Below are positions 51,516-60,487 of a DNA stretch of 64,000 nt, piece by piece. The DNA comes from Euryarchaeota archaeon UBA552 (GTDB taxonomy: Archaea > Thermoplasmatota > Poseidoniia > Poseidoniales > Thalassarchaeaceae). The stretch covers positions 199,077-263,076 of the forward strand of contig DAMH01000027.1 in assembly GCA_002499585.1 (NCBI GenBank), in the 5' to 3' direction. Below the pieces are notes generated by a model. It saw only the letters and a program-made list of their open reading frames with translations. It did no database searches and was not told the DNA's origin. Numbering within the stretch: the first letter of the stretch is position 1; the number at the start of each line of letters is the position of its first letter. Position numbers and translations under genes: made by a program.

Positions 51516-54410
51516 ATGACTGACCTCGATGACAGAGACGACGTTTTTGAGGATTTGGAAGTTGAACCAGAGGTTCCTGAATATAAATCAAAGGTCGGTA
51601 AGAAGAGATTCAAAACGAAAGCTGCGAAGACGATTGAAACTGAAAAATCAGAAATCGTTGGGTATCGTCAGCAACCCGGTAAATTAGACTTCACAAGACC
51701 TGGTTCGGGCGGATCATCTCCGTTATCTGAAAGAAGAGATCCCAAGATGATACCTCGAAGTCAGGGGGGTGAATTAGAGCAACCTTGGGGCCCACATCGT
51801 CATGACAGCCTTGTCACAGGCAGGGTAATAGGCAAAAGAACGGCCTTGATAGATAGTAAATGGAAAGTCACCGGCCAAGCAGTGTATGGTGATGATGTTC
51901 GCCTGCCTGGTGAAATAATAGGACGCTTGGTAAGGAGTGACAGGCATTACGCCAGGGTGTTGTCTGTAGATGTTACAGAGGCCGAGGCAATGCCCGGGGT
52001 CTTAGCAACAGCAACAGGCCTTGACGCGCCTTCGGCCTTTGGGGTTCTACCTGTGACCAAGGACGAACATGCCATGGCAATCGAGAAGGTACGGCATATT
52101 GGCGACATAATTGCCTGCGTTGCCGCTGAGGACGAGGCCACTGCGAGAATCGCATCTCAGGCCGTTCGTGTCGAATACCAGGATCTAGATCCTATTTTCG
52201 ATATGCGAGATGGGCTCAAAGACTCAGAGAATCCCATTCACGACAGGGGTGTTTATCACATAGGGGAATCTAATGTCCAAAAGCGAGTTTTTCAGAGGTT
52301 CGGGAGGATATCCGATATTGAGGACTCAGTTGCTTCGTATGAAAGAGACTGGACCTTCAAAGGAGTCAATCACGGATTTACCGAGCCACACGCAGTGGTT
52401 GCACACTGGGATCCACGAGGGCGGTTGACCTTGTACACACCTCAACAGGTACCCCACTATGTTCACAGGGCACTTGCGGACGTACTGAATATACCAATGC
52501 ACCAAATAAACGTGCATAGGACTTATGTTGGAGGCGGTTTTGGTGGAAAGTCCGATCCCTTTCCCCACGAAATGTGTGCAGCGATATTGGCACGGAAGAC
52601 TGGTCGCCCAGTAAGGATTACTTTTGACCGGGAGGAGGTCTTCTGGACCAATAGAGGGCGTCATCCATCAAGAATTTCAATGGCTATTCACGCTGATGAA
52701 GAGGGGCGGTTCAGCGGGATTGAAACTGATGCTCTGATAGATGGAGGAGGATTTGCATCATTCGGACACGTGACCACTTACTACAACGGAGTTCTGCACA
52801 CTGCCCCATACGAAATCGGAGCTTTCCACTACACTGGTGCCAGAGTATGGACCAACAAACCCGCCAGCGGTGCGATGAGGGGTCATGGTGCGGTCAACTC
52901 TAGGTGTGCTGTCGAAGTAGGGATCGACGACATATCCGAACAGTTAGGGGTCGACCCAATCGATCTTCGTCTCGCGAATTTGTTGCCCCCTCACTCGGCA
53001 ACCATAACGGGATTCAGAGTGACATCCATTGGCATGAGAGAGTGTCTGGAAAGGGTGAGGAAGGAGTCGAACTGGGAAAAGAAATTCAGAAAGATGCCGC
53101 TCGGTAAGGGAATTGGTGTTGGATGTGGATTCTTCATTTCAGGAAGCGGTCTGCCCATACATTGGGATCCCAACAAATTTCCGCATGCTACGGTTCATCT
53201 CAAGATAGACATGGATGGCGGAGTCACAGTTCACACGGGGGCTGCGGACATAGGGCAAGGATCGGATACTGTGGTGGGACAGGCGGTAGCCGAGGTCCTG
53301 GGTCTGCCAATGGACATGATCAGAATAAAGTCCAAGGAATCAGACACGTCTCCCGTGGATCTTGGTTCCTATTCCAGTAGAGTCACATTCATGAACGCCA
53401 ATGCCGCAGTTTCTGCTGCCATGGAAATACGCTCAGACTTAATCACGGCCGCCTCATCGATCCTAGATCTCGATGAATCGAAATTGGTTCTTGGAGATAG
53501 GCGGATTTTCAGCAAAAGGAATCCCGAGGTTGGAATTTCATACTTGGAAGCTTTACACAAAGCACAGGAAGATCGAGGTGCACTTGTCGCTTCGGGGTCA
53601 TATAGGACCCCTCCGATGGGAAAAATGCACAAAGGTGCCGCTGCAGGCCTTGCACCTGCATATTCTTTCTCTGCTTACGTTGCAGAAGTGGATGTCGATG
53701 TTGAAACTGGAAGTATAAAGGTCGAGAAAGTTTGGGCTGCGCATGATTGTGGCAAGGCTCTGAATCCGCTCTCAGTCGAAGGCCAAATTATTGGATCTTG
53801 TCACATGGGTCTCGGCCAAGTTATTTCGGAGGAAATGAAGTATGGCAGAACCGGTAATCTGCTAAACCCAGATCTCTTGGGGTACAAGATACCTACTGTT
53901 CATGAAATGCCTGAAGTTGTACCCATTATCGTCGAGTCGAACGATCCCGAGGGGCCATTTGGAGCGAAAGAAGCAGGCGAGGGTCCATTGTTGCCAATAC
54001 TTCCAGCTGTTTGCAATGCAGTGTACGACGCAATAGGAGTTAGAACAAGTGAGTTGCCATTGACACCAGACAAACTGTTTCGCTCGATTGAAAAGGCCTG
54101 CAGCAAAAAAGGCATTTCCGACCCAAGAGACTTGCCGAATCCAAAACTGGAATTGAAACCCCTCTCCAAGATATTGAAGAAGAGAGCAAAGGATCACTCC
54201 TCAAGGGACAGAAAAAGAAGGTTAGATTCTTCCCCCGAGGCATACTTCAACGGGCAACTTTTCGGGCAGGAGCCATCTAATCCTCCGGAAGAAAACGACC
54301 CAGAATGGATGGTCCAAGTCATCCCAGATAAGGAATACCTCGAGAATCCTAAGCTTGCCGGAAGCGCTTGGCTGCACAAAGAGCGCAGACACAGGAGGGC
54401 ATCAGAATGA
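51516..54410 (+). CDS. Mo hydroxylase molybdopterin-binding large subunit (4-hydroxybenzoyl-CoA reductase / aldehyde oxidase type)
   Basis: 964 residues from ATG 51516, preceded by GGAGGTT; the open frame upstream is inside the small-subunit gene. The first 100 residues are a charged, low-complexity extension. Then the a/b hammerhead domain (KWKVTGQAVYGDDVRLPGEI) and the Mo-binding parts: VGGGFGGKSD, NKPASGAMRGHGAVNSR, DIGQGSDTVVGQ and the active-site Glu loop FGAKEAGEGP. The AYxCSFR active-site loop of CO dehydrogenase is missing, so it is not a CO enzyme. GAMRGHG is typical of the 4-hydroxybenzoyl-CoA reductase group. The C-terminal 90 residues are another charged extension. Confidence 0.93.
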   Translation: MTDLDDRDDVFEDLEVEPEVPEYKSKVGKKRFKTKAAKTIETEKSEIVGYRQQPGKLDFTRPGSGGSSPLSERRDPKMIPRSQGGELEQPWGPHRHDSLVTGRVIGKRTALIDSKWKVTGQAVYGDDVRLPGEIIGRLVRSDRHYARVLSVDVTEAEAMPGVLATATGLDAPSAFGVLPVTKDEHAMAIEKVRHIGDIIACVAAEDEATARIASQAVRVEYQDLDPIFDMRDGLKDSENPIHDRGVYHIGESNVQKRVFQRFGRISDIEDSVASYERDWTFKGVNHGFTEPHAVVAHWDPRGRLTLYTPQQVPHYVHRALADVLNIPMHQINVHRTYVGGGFGGKSDPFPHEMCAAILARKTGRPVRITFDREEVFWTNRGRHPSRISMAIHADEEGRFSGIETDALIDGGGFASFGHVTTYYNGVLHTAPYEIGAFHYTGARVWTNKPASGAMRGHGAVNSRCAVEVGIDDISEQLGVDPIDLRLANLLPPHSATITGFRVTSIGMRECLERVRKESNWEKKFRKMPLGKGIGVGCGFFISGSGLPIHWDPNKFPHATVHLKIDMDGGVTVHTGAADIGQGSDTVVGQAVAEVLGLPMDMIRIKSKESDTSPVDLGSYSSRVTFMNANAAVSAAMEIRSDLITAASSILDLDESKLVLGDRRIFSKRNPEVGISYLEALHKAQEDRGALVASGSYRTPPMGKMHKGAAAGLAPAYSFSAYVAEVDVDVETGSIKVEKVWAAHDCGKALNPLSVEGQIIGSCHMGLGQVISEEMKYGRTGNLLNPDLLGYKIPTVHEMPEVVPIIVESNDPEGPFGAKEAGEGPLLPILPAVCNAVYDAIGVRTSELPLTPDKLFRSIEKACSKKGISDPRDLPNPKLELKPLSKILKKRAKDHSSRDRKRRLDSSPEAYFNGQLFGQEPSNPPEENDPEWMVQVIPDKEYLENPKLAGSAWLHKERRHRRASE

Positions 54411-55402
54411 GGACGCCCAGTTTTCAGGTACATAGTCCAACAACGCTCTCGGAAGCACTTCAGATCGCGAATTCACTCAAAAAACAGAAAACTGAATTTG
54501 ACTGGATATCGGGAGGCACTGACCTAATCCCCAACTACAAGTGGGGAATTAACCCCAGATCGAACGTGATATCGATCTCCGGAGTCGATGAGCTGGGAGG
54601 GATATCCAAAACAAGAATCGGTGCAATGGCACGTTTGCAAGACATAGTAGAATCCTCCGAAGCTCACCCCCTCATTGCAGAGGCTGCGGCCAGTGTTGCC
54701 AGCGTCATGATCAGAAGATCTGGTACGCTTGGTGGCAATCTCTGCCTTGATACGAGGTGTTTCTGGCTGAATCAGTCAGAGACATGGCGGAAATCAATTG
54801 AATATTGCCACAAATGTGATGAGGGAACAGGTGCTGATTGCAGGGTGATACCTAATCAGAATGAACTGTGTGTGGCGACATATCAAGGCGATCTCGCTCC
54901 TGCGTTAATGTGCCTGGATGCGACAATACACTTGGCATCGTTGAACTCAACCAGAAGTATGCCTTTGGAAGATTTCTTTCAGAATGATGGTATCACAAGA
55001 AATGTCTTGAAACCCGGCGAGATTGTAACCCATATTGAACTGCCAGACGACTCTCTCCGCAGATTTGGTTCGTACCAGAAACTCAGACATAGGGATGCTT
55101 GGGATTTTCCAGAAGGCGGTGTTGCGTTTTCAGTGGGAGTCGATCGCGACGGTTCTGTATCATCACTAAACATGGCAAGCACCGGATTTGAGAGCATACC
55201 AAGAAAACACGGCGATTTGATCAGCTCATTAGGTAAAGGTCCCAATTGGGCCCTTGAGGCCGAACGACTTGGGGCAGAACTCAAGAGATCGGTCCGTCCC
55301 GTATTGAATACGTGGTTCCCCCCCAGGTATCGAAAGAAAATGGCCTCAGTGCTGGCAAGAAGGGCCATGGAAGAAGCATCAAAAAGGGTTACGTCGGCCT
55401 GA
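54407..55402 (+). CDS. Mo hydroxylase FAD subunit with extra Cys loop (HcrB-like)
   Basis: 331 residues from ATG 54407, overlapping the previous stop (ATGA). FAD-binding parts WISGGTDLIPNYKWG, RIGAMARLQDI and SGTLGGNLCLDTRC. Residues 110-156 hold Cys113, 118, 134, 137, 145 and 155 (DTRCFWLNQSETWRKSIEYC, then CDEGTGADC and NELC). 4-Hydroxybenzoyl-CoA reductase beta subunits have such a loop with four Cys that hold an additional [4Fe-4S] cluster; xanthine and CO dehydrogenases do not. It therefore looks like a CoA-thioester aryl reductase or oxidase. Confidence 0.92.
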   Translation: MRTPSFQVHSPTTLSEALQIANSLKKQKTEFDWISGGTDLIPNYKWGINPRSNVISISGVDELGGISKTRIGAMARLQDIVESSEAHPLIAEAAASVASVMIRRSGTLGGNLCLDTRCFWLNQSETWRKSIEYCHKCDEGTGADCRVIPNQNELCVATYQGDLAPALMCLDATIHLASLNSTRSMPLEDFFQNDGITRNVLKPGEIVTHIELPDDSLRRFGSYQKLRHRDAWDFPEGGVAFSVGVDRDGSVSSLNMASTGFESIPRKHGDLISSLGKGPNWALEAERLGAELKRSVRPVLNTWFPPRYRKKMASVLARRAMEEASKRVTSA

Positions 55403-56310
55403 TTTTGATAATTTTGATGATGTCCTATCCCCTCTCCCCCGCATCCGCGCAAGAAGCAGTGGGCGGGTGGTCTGTCACAATTGCCGACGATAATGGTGAA
55501 ATTCAGAGCATAATTCTCTCTGAAAGCGGTGCCGGCAGCATTCCCATCATAATCGAGAACAGCGGATTGACCAATATCAGAGTGTCATTAGAATGCAATG
55601 CGCCTTTCGAGGCGCAGGTTTCTTGTCCCGAGTCAGTACAAGTATCTCCGGGATCTAATGTCACTGTAATCGGAATGATGAACGGAGTGGATGTGATGCA
55701 ACATTCAGCGGGGTCTAGTGCTGATTTCGAGGTTATTGCCACGGTAACTGCCCGACAGGGTATTCCTGTTGCCATTCCCGGGGATACTGACTCCGATGAT
55801 GTCCTCATCGAAATTCCGGCCGTTTACATGTTGAAGGTGGCCATCGATGATCCGCCGGGCCCCATTAACGCAGGGGCCGACACGATCCTCAAGGTATCTG
55901 TTGAAAACAGAGGAAACATCGCTGATAGGGCTTCAGAAGTGGAGGTTGCCACTGATTGCACCCTGATGACAGTTGGTCCAGAGACAGCGGGCTTGACAAA
56001 CAAAGAAATTCAACCAGGAGGAGAAATTACCGCCAACGTTGTTTTTGAGGCAGCACTGAGTCACCCCTCCAAATCCTGTGATGTCGACATTCAAGTGGTT
56101 TCACAAGGCTCTGGAGGGAGTCAAACCTCTACCGATTCTACGAGAATAGATGTTCAGGCGGCTACAGGCGATGACAAACCTAAGGGGCCTGTTGATGATG
56201 ACAGCGGGACTGTTGAAGTAGTCACCACAGGGCTTCCCTCAGTCGGGGTTTTTGCAGGTGTTGTAACCCTATTTTTAGCGGCTATCAGTACTGCAAAGCA
56301 AAGAAAATGA
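55312..56310 (+). CDS. secreted, C-terminally anchored beta-domain protein
   Basis: 332 residues if started at GTG 55312, which overlaps the FAD gene by 91 bases; no other good start precedes the hydrophobic signal VGLILIILMMSYPLSPASAQ, so the true start is unsure. Two immunoglobulin-like segments follow (SGAGSIPIIIENSGLTNIRVSLEC; AGADTILKVSVENRGNIADRA), similar to CARDB/NEW3 domains. One helix near the end (VGVFAGVVTLFLAAI) and KQRK. Surface protein of unknown role, probably exported. Confidence 0.65.
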   Translation: MVPPQVSKENGLSAGKKGHGRSIKKGYVGLILIILMMSYPLSPASAQEAVGGWSVTIADDNGEIQSIILSESGAGSIPIIIENSGLTNIRVSLECNAPFEAQVSCPESVQVSPGSNVTVIGMMNGVDVMQHSAGSSADFEVIATVTARQGIPVAIPGDTDSDDVLIEIPAVYMLKVAIDDPPGPINAGADTILKVSVENRGNIADRASEVEVATDCTLMTVGPETAGLTNKEIQPGGEITANVVFEAALSHPSKSCDVDIQVVSQGSGGSQTSTDSTRIDVQAATGDDKPKGPVDDDSGTVEVVTTGLPSVGVFAGVVTLFLAAISTAKQRK

Positions 56311-56410
56311 TGAATCGCCATCATCTGATCCTAAGATCGCCTTTCAGCAACCTATAACACCTCGCGAACACCGCAGTAGACCTGTCGGCCTCCTTGGGGG
56401 GCTGTGCTAG

Positions 56411-58042
56411 GTGCCCAACATGTCAGAAAATAGTGATGATTCGGAACGATTCAACCGAATTGTCGTATCGTCGATGGCCGTCACAGGTGTGCTCCTGCTG
56501 ATTCTCCCAATGTTTTTCGTTCTGTCAAACGAAACTTACTACTCTGCCTACGTCGACGGGGGTCAAACAGATGAACAGAAGTTTGCCCAATTATCAACAA
56601 TGAGATCTGACCTTATGGAAGATCTTCCCCGAGATGGAGGAGGGACCAACCTCGGCTACGACGTTGCTAATACAGTATCCACCCCAATGTTAGTCAACGA
56701 TTGGAGGGACCCACATCGAAGCATGCTTGTGATAGTTGGTCCTGAAAAACCCATAGACCAAACTGAAGCTAGGGCCATTTTTGACTTTGTCACCAAATCA
56801 GGTGGAAAGGTCATTGTGGCTTCAGAAAATTCCAATGCAAATGAATTGGCATCCATGTTTGGAGTCACGTTCTTCGACGATCCTCTACACGATCAAAACC
56901 AACATTTCCTAGTCTACAATGATGATGGTGTACCCTACACTCCATCATGGAGAAATGTCTGGTCGGCTGCCACAATCAGTCAGGACGTTCGCAACATGCA
57001 ACCTGCATACCTCAGCCAGGTCTGCACTGAGGGACAGATCAGGAACAATCTAATGACTAACTGCAGACTTCCTTTGATGTTCAGATCTCCCACTGGCATG
57101 AAATTTGAAGCAACAGACAGAGACGAGTTGGATCCGAGCCACAGAAGCGTCAAGATACTAGCAGAAGCATCGGAAGGCGCCTTTATTGACGTGGCAGACA
57201 GCCAAGATGCTGGCGACTACAGGAATCCCGCTCCCGGAGACTTGGCTCTGGTAATCAGGATAGATTACCCAGTTACTGCCTTTGACAAACCTCAAGAAAA
57301 ACAAGGAGGATTTGCCGTTACCTCTGAAGTTGCTGAAGTTGGTGTTACTGGCAGCATTACGTTTGTATCCGACGACGAGGCATTTTCTAACATGCTCTGG
57401 GATTTAGAACAGGCTCAAACACAGGGCATCAGATCGAGCTGCGACACCGTGAACTCCTGCTGGTTGGATGAGATACCAGAAGGCCAATGGAACGGTAACT
57501 CAAATTATTTTTCAGCGCTTATTTACGATATGATGGAACACAGGAACCCGGAATTATCATCTAGTTTTAGGGATGATAAGTCGCAATATCAAATTGTATT
57601 CGACGAGAGCAGGCACTCCACAGGGAGGTTGTCGGCCCCATTTGTAGAAACCATGGGAACCGTGGTCTTGCTTACATCAAACCCCTTCCTCAAATGGTTA
57701 GTTGTACTGAACGTGGGACTCCTATTGCTAGTCTCAATGATGGTAGTTCCTCAAAAAGAGAATTGGAGGCACGTGTTTGACCTCACAAGATTCAAAGAAC
57801 GACCCGGTAAACTTGATCCCAGCACCTATAGAGAAAGGGTGCAACAGGCTCTATTCACAAAAATACGAGTGCATTATGACCTTACCCGCGACCAGCTGGC
57901 TCTAAAGCCACCATCAGAGGTTCAGGATATGATAAATGACCCCAAACTCGTTGAGTTGGCCTACAGCCAATCAAGAGTATACCAGTCCCAAGAATTGCGA
58001 CAATTAATGATCGCCATACGTAAATGGGGTAAACCAAATTGA
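56411..58042 (+). CDS. DUF4350-type membrane protein
   Basis: 543 residues from GTG 56411; ATG 56420 is another start. One N-terminal helix (about 20-40), a large extracytoplasmic part of about 380 residues with the sequence IVGPEKPIDQTEARAIFDFV typical of DUF4350, and a second helix at about residue 430-455 followed by a 100-residue cytoplasmic tail. Usual partner of MoxR and DUF58 proteins, as here. A TATA-like element CTATAACAC is at 56352-56360. Confidence 0.78.
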   Translation: MPNMSENSDDSERFNRIVVSSMAVTGVLLLILPMFFVLSNETYYSAYVDGGQTDEQKFAQLSTMRSDLMEDLPRDGGGTNLGYDVANTVSTPMLVNDWRDPHRSMLVIVGPEKPIDQTEARAIFDFVTKSGGKVIVASENSNANELASMFGVTFFDDPLHDQNQHFLVYNDDGVPYTPSWRNVWSAATISQDVRNMQPAYLSQVCTEGQIRNNLMTNCRLPLMFRSPTGMKFEATDRDELDPSHRSVKILAEASEGAFIDVADSQDAGDYRNPAPGDLALVIRIDYPVTAFDKPQEKQGGFAVTSEVAEVGVTGSITFVSDDEAFSNMLWDLEQAQTQGIRSSCDTVNSCWLDEIPEGQWNGNSNYFSALIYDMMEHRNPELSSSFRDDKSQYQIVFDESRHSTGRLSAPFVETMGTVVLLTSNPFLKWLVVLNVGLLLLVSMMVVPQKENWRHVFDLTRFKERPGKLDPSTYRERVQQALFTKIRVHYDLTRDQLALKPPSEVQDMINDPKLVELAYSQSRVYQSQELRQLMIAIRKWGKPN

Positions 58043-58061
58043 ACGAACAGGAGTATATGAA

Positions 58062-59126
58062 ATGTCAGAAACGCCACCGCCGCCAACAGGAGCGAAGAAC
58101 AAAGGGAAGAAAACAGACAAGATCGAAGATGGATATGCCAAAAAGGCCGCTGAGGCTCGCGGAGGATCAAAGGTCAGTGATAGACTCACGGCCGTTAGCA
58201 CCATAGCGAAGGCAATATCTGGAGAGGTCCAGAAGGTTATCATCGGGAAGTCTCACGTTATCGACAATGTATTGATTAACATTCTCTCTAACGGAAACCT
58301 GTTATTCGAAGATTATCCAGGTCTCGCAAAAACACTCATGACAAACACTTTCGCGGACGCACTGGGATGTGATTTTAAAAGAGTTCAATTTACTCCCGAT
58401 CTTTTACCAGCAGACATAACTGGAACAAACATCTATGACGCTAAAAAGGGCGAATTCACATTCAAACCAGGCCCTATTTTCTGCAACTTACTGCTATCGG
58501 ACGAAATTAATAGAGCGCCACCAAAGACTCAGGCCGCACTACTGGAAGCAATGCAAGAAAAGCAGGTTACTATCGGCACTGTTACCCACAAACTACCTGC
58601 ACCATTCTTGACCATGGCGACCCAGAACCCCGTTGAGCAGGAAGGGACCTATCCTTTGCCAGAGGCGCAACTTGACAGGTTCATGTTCAAAATGAGCGTG
58701 GGTTACCCTGACCGCGGTGATGAAGATGAGATTCTTGCGAGAAGAATCGAACGCAAGAAAGACGATGTCGATGTTGAAGTCATAACCGACCCCTCCAGAG
58801 TTGTCGCAATGCAAGAGGCCATCGAGGATGTATACGTCGATCCCGCTGTCAGGATGTACATGGTTGAGGTAGTTGCAAGAACCCGCGAGGACCCGAGAGT
58901 TCTCGTTGGTTCATCTCCCAGAGGATCCCAAGCCTTGCTGAAGACCTCGAGAGCCGCAGCTGCCATGCGAGGGAGGGATTTTGTCACACCTGACGATGTC
59001 AAGGCAGTTGCTACCCTCGCAGTTTCACATAGGCTTATCCTCAAACCTGAACATCAGATCAAGGGATTGGAGAACGAAGAGGTCGTGAGGGATATCCTTA
59101 ATCAGGTTCCGGTGCCGACTGTTTGA
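58062..59126 (+). CDS. MoxR-type AAA+ ATPase
   Basis: 354 residues. Chaperone-like ATPase that matures or remodels partner complexes. Walker A variant FEDYPGLAKT, MoxR signature VQFTPDLLPADITGTNIYD, Walker B LLLSDEINRAPPKTQAALLEAMQE, and sensor 1 TMATQNPVEQEGTYPLPEAQLDRF. The C-terminal lid has SPRGSQALLKTSRAAA. It follows DUF4350 and precedes DUF58, the usual operon order. Partners are not known in archaea. Confidence 0.95.
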   Translation: MSETPPPPTGAKNKGKKTDKIEDGYAKKAAEARGGSKVSDRLTAVSTIAKAISGEVQKVIIGKSHVIDNVLINILSNGNLLFEDYPGLAKTLMTNTFADALGCDFKRVQFTPDLLPADITGTNIYDAKKGEFTFKPGPIFCNLLLSDEINRAPPKTQAALLEAMQEKQVTIGTVTHKLPAPFLTMATQNPVEQEGTYPLPEAQLDRFMFKMSVGYPDRGDEDEILARRIERKKDDVDVEVITDPSRVVAMQEAIEDVYVDPAVRMYMVEVVARTREDPRVLVGSSPRGSQALLKTSRAAAAMRGRDFVTPDDVKAVATLAVSHRLILKPEHQIKGLENEEVVRDILNQVPVPTV

Positions 59127-59158
59127 ATCATTTTAGGTTATGAAAAGGAGGGATTACG

Positions 59159-60478
59159 CTGGCGTGGAGCAGAAAGTCTGCTATGTTTGCATCGCTAGCA
59201 ATAGGTTTGTATCTGCTTGGTCTTGTCCTTAGAAATCAACAGCTTGTCACTGTGGCCGTGGTTCTGCTCTCCTTCTTGACGTATGCAGCATTCAGAACTA
59301 GCCATGCAGATGTTGCCTCATCTGGGAGGCGATTAGAGGAAAATAAGTCCGATGAGGGTATTCAACTAGGAGGCATATCAGCACTGAGAAAGGTATCATC
59401 TTCCAGAGTCTTTGAGGATGGGGAAATAGATGTAGTCTTGAGGATACAAAATAGGACTCCCCTCCCCAAGATAATTGAAGTCAGGGACAGAGTGCCTGAA
59501 GTGATGAGGATAAAGAAAGGCGCGAACTACGTCTTGATGGAGCTCGGAGGCAGGAGAGAGACTGAGATATCCTACACCATTGAAGCTCCTCTGCGCGGTT
59601 TCTACACGATCGGCCCGGTCTGCGTAAGGGTACAGGACACATTCGGCTTATTCCATAACGAAAGAGAGATACAACTCTATGATGATTTCCTGGTGTTCCC
59701 TAAAATGGAGGACATAAAGGACGCGATGATTAAGAGTAAAGTGCCAAAGATTTTCACAGGGGCAGTTAATATTAGGAATCCCGGTGAAGGTTCGAACTTT
59801 TACAACCTGAGAGAGTACATACCGGGAGATCCCATGAAAAAGGTGAATTGGAATGCCACAGCCAGGAGTGGCGGGAAAATGATGGTGAACGAATACGAAA
59901 GGGATGCTGTTAGCGACATCATACTTATTGTGGATAGTAGGGCAATCAGTGAAACCGGGCCCGTAAGCAGGAATTCTCTTGTTTACAGCACAAGAGCCGC
60001 GGCCAGCCTGGCTCAACACTTTCTATCGAGGAGAGATTCTGTGGGACTTGTCACATACGGTGATGAAATAATATCAGTAGACAGGGACACAGGAAAGAAG
60101 CAACTCTACGTAATTTTAACTAAATTGGCAGGTGCTGTTGCGAAAGGCAATACGCCATTGAGAATAGTGACTAACAGGTTGATGCCCCACATAAATAGGG
60201 GTAGTCCGATTATCATTATGAGTCCGTTGGAAGACGATCCGACAATCATCGACGCCGTCAGAGATCTTAGGGCGAGGAACTTCATGGTCACAATTCTGTC
60301 CCCCAGCAGCATAGAGTTTGAGTTTGATGCTAGGAGATTGGATTCCGTGGGTTATGAGCTGCTCAAAACAGAACGCGACATTTTGATGTCAGAAATAAGG
60401 GGCCTAGGTGCTAATGTCATGGATTGGGAACCAGACATGATGCTGGTTACTGCACTGGCAGGAGCAAGAGGTTACTGA
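59159..60478 (+). CDS. DUF58/von Willebrand-like protein
   Basis: 439 residues if it starts at CTG 59159, which is six bases after AAGGAGGG (59145-59152); the first ATG in frame is 59183 and would give 431 residues. Two N-terminal membrane helices (about 10-35), a beta domain, and the DUF58 core GSNFYNLREYIPGDPMKKVNWNATARSG followed by a vWA-like half with ILIVDSRAISE and LVTYGDEI. DUF58 proteins are substrate partners of MoxR ATPases. Confidence 0.85.
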   Translation: MAWSRKSAMFASLAIGLYLLGLVLRNQQLVTVAVVLLSFLTYAAFRTSHADVASSGRRLEENKSDEGIQLGGISALRKVSSSRVFEDGEIDVVLRIQNRTPLPKIIEVRDRVPEVMRIKKGANYVLMELGGRRETEISYTIEAPLRGFYTIGPVCVRVQDTFGLFHNEREIQLYDDFLVFPKMEDIKDAMIKSKVPKIFTGAVNIRNPGEGSNFYNLREYIPGDPMKKVNWNATARSGGKMMVNEYERDAVSDIILIVDSRAISETGPVSRNSLVYSTRAAASLAQHFLSRRDSVGLVTYGDEIISVDRDTGKKQLYVILTKLAGAVAKGNTPLRIVTNRLMPHINRGSPIIIMSPLEDDPTIIDAVRDLRARNFMVTILSPSSIEFEFDARRLDSVGYELLKTERDILMSEIRGLGANVMDWEPDMMLVTALAGARGY

Positions 60479-60487
60479 GGTGATGAT

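Noticed and set aside
47532..55402. Form I CO dehydrogenase
   Set aside because: The AYxCSFR active-site loop is absent, and the FAD subunit has the 4-HBCR-type Cys loop.
56120..56310. Mo cofactor role for the secreted protein at 55.3-56.3 kb
   Set aside because: It has a signal-like segment and immunoglobulin-like domains and no cofactor motif. The overlap with the FAD gene does not show a shared function.
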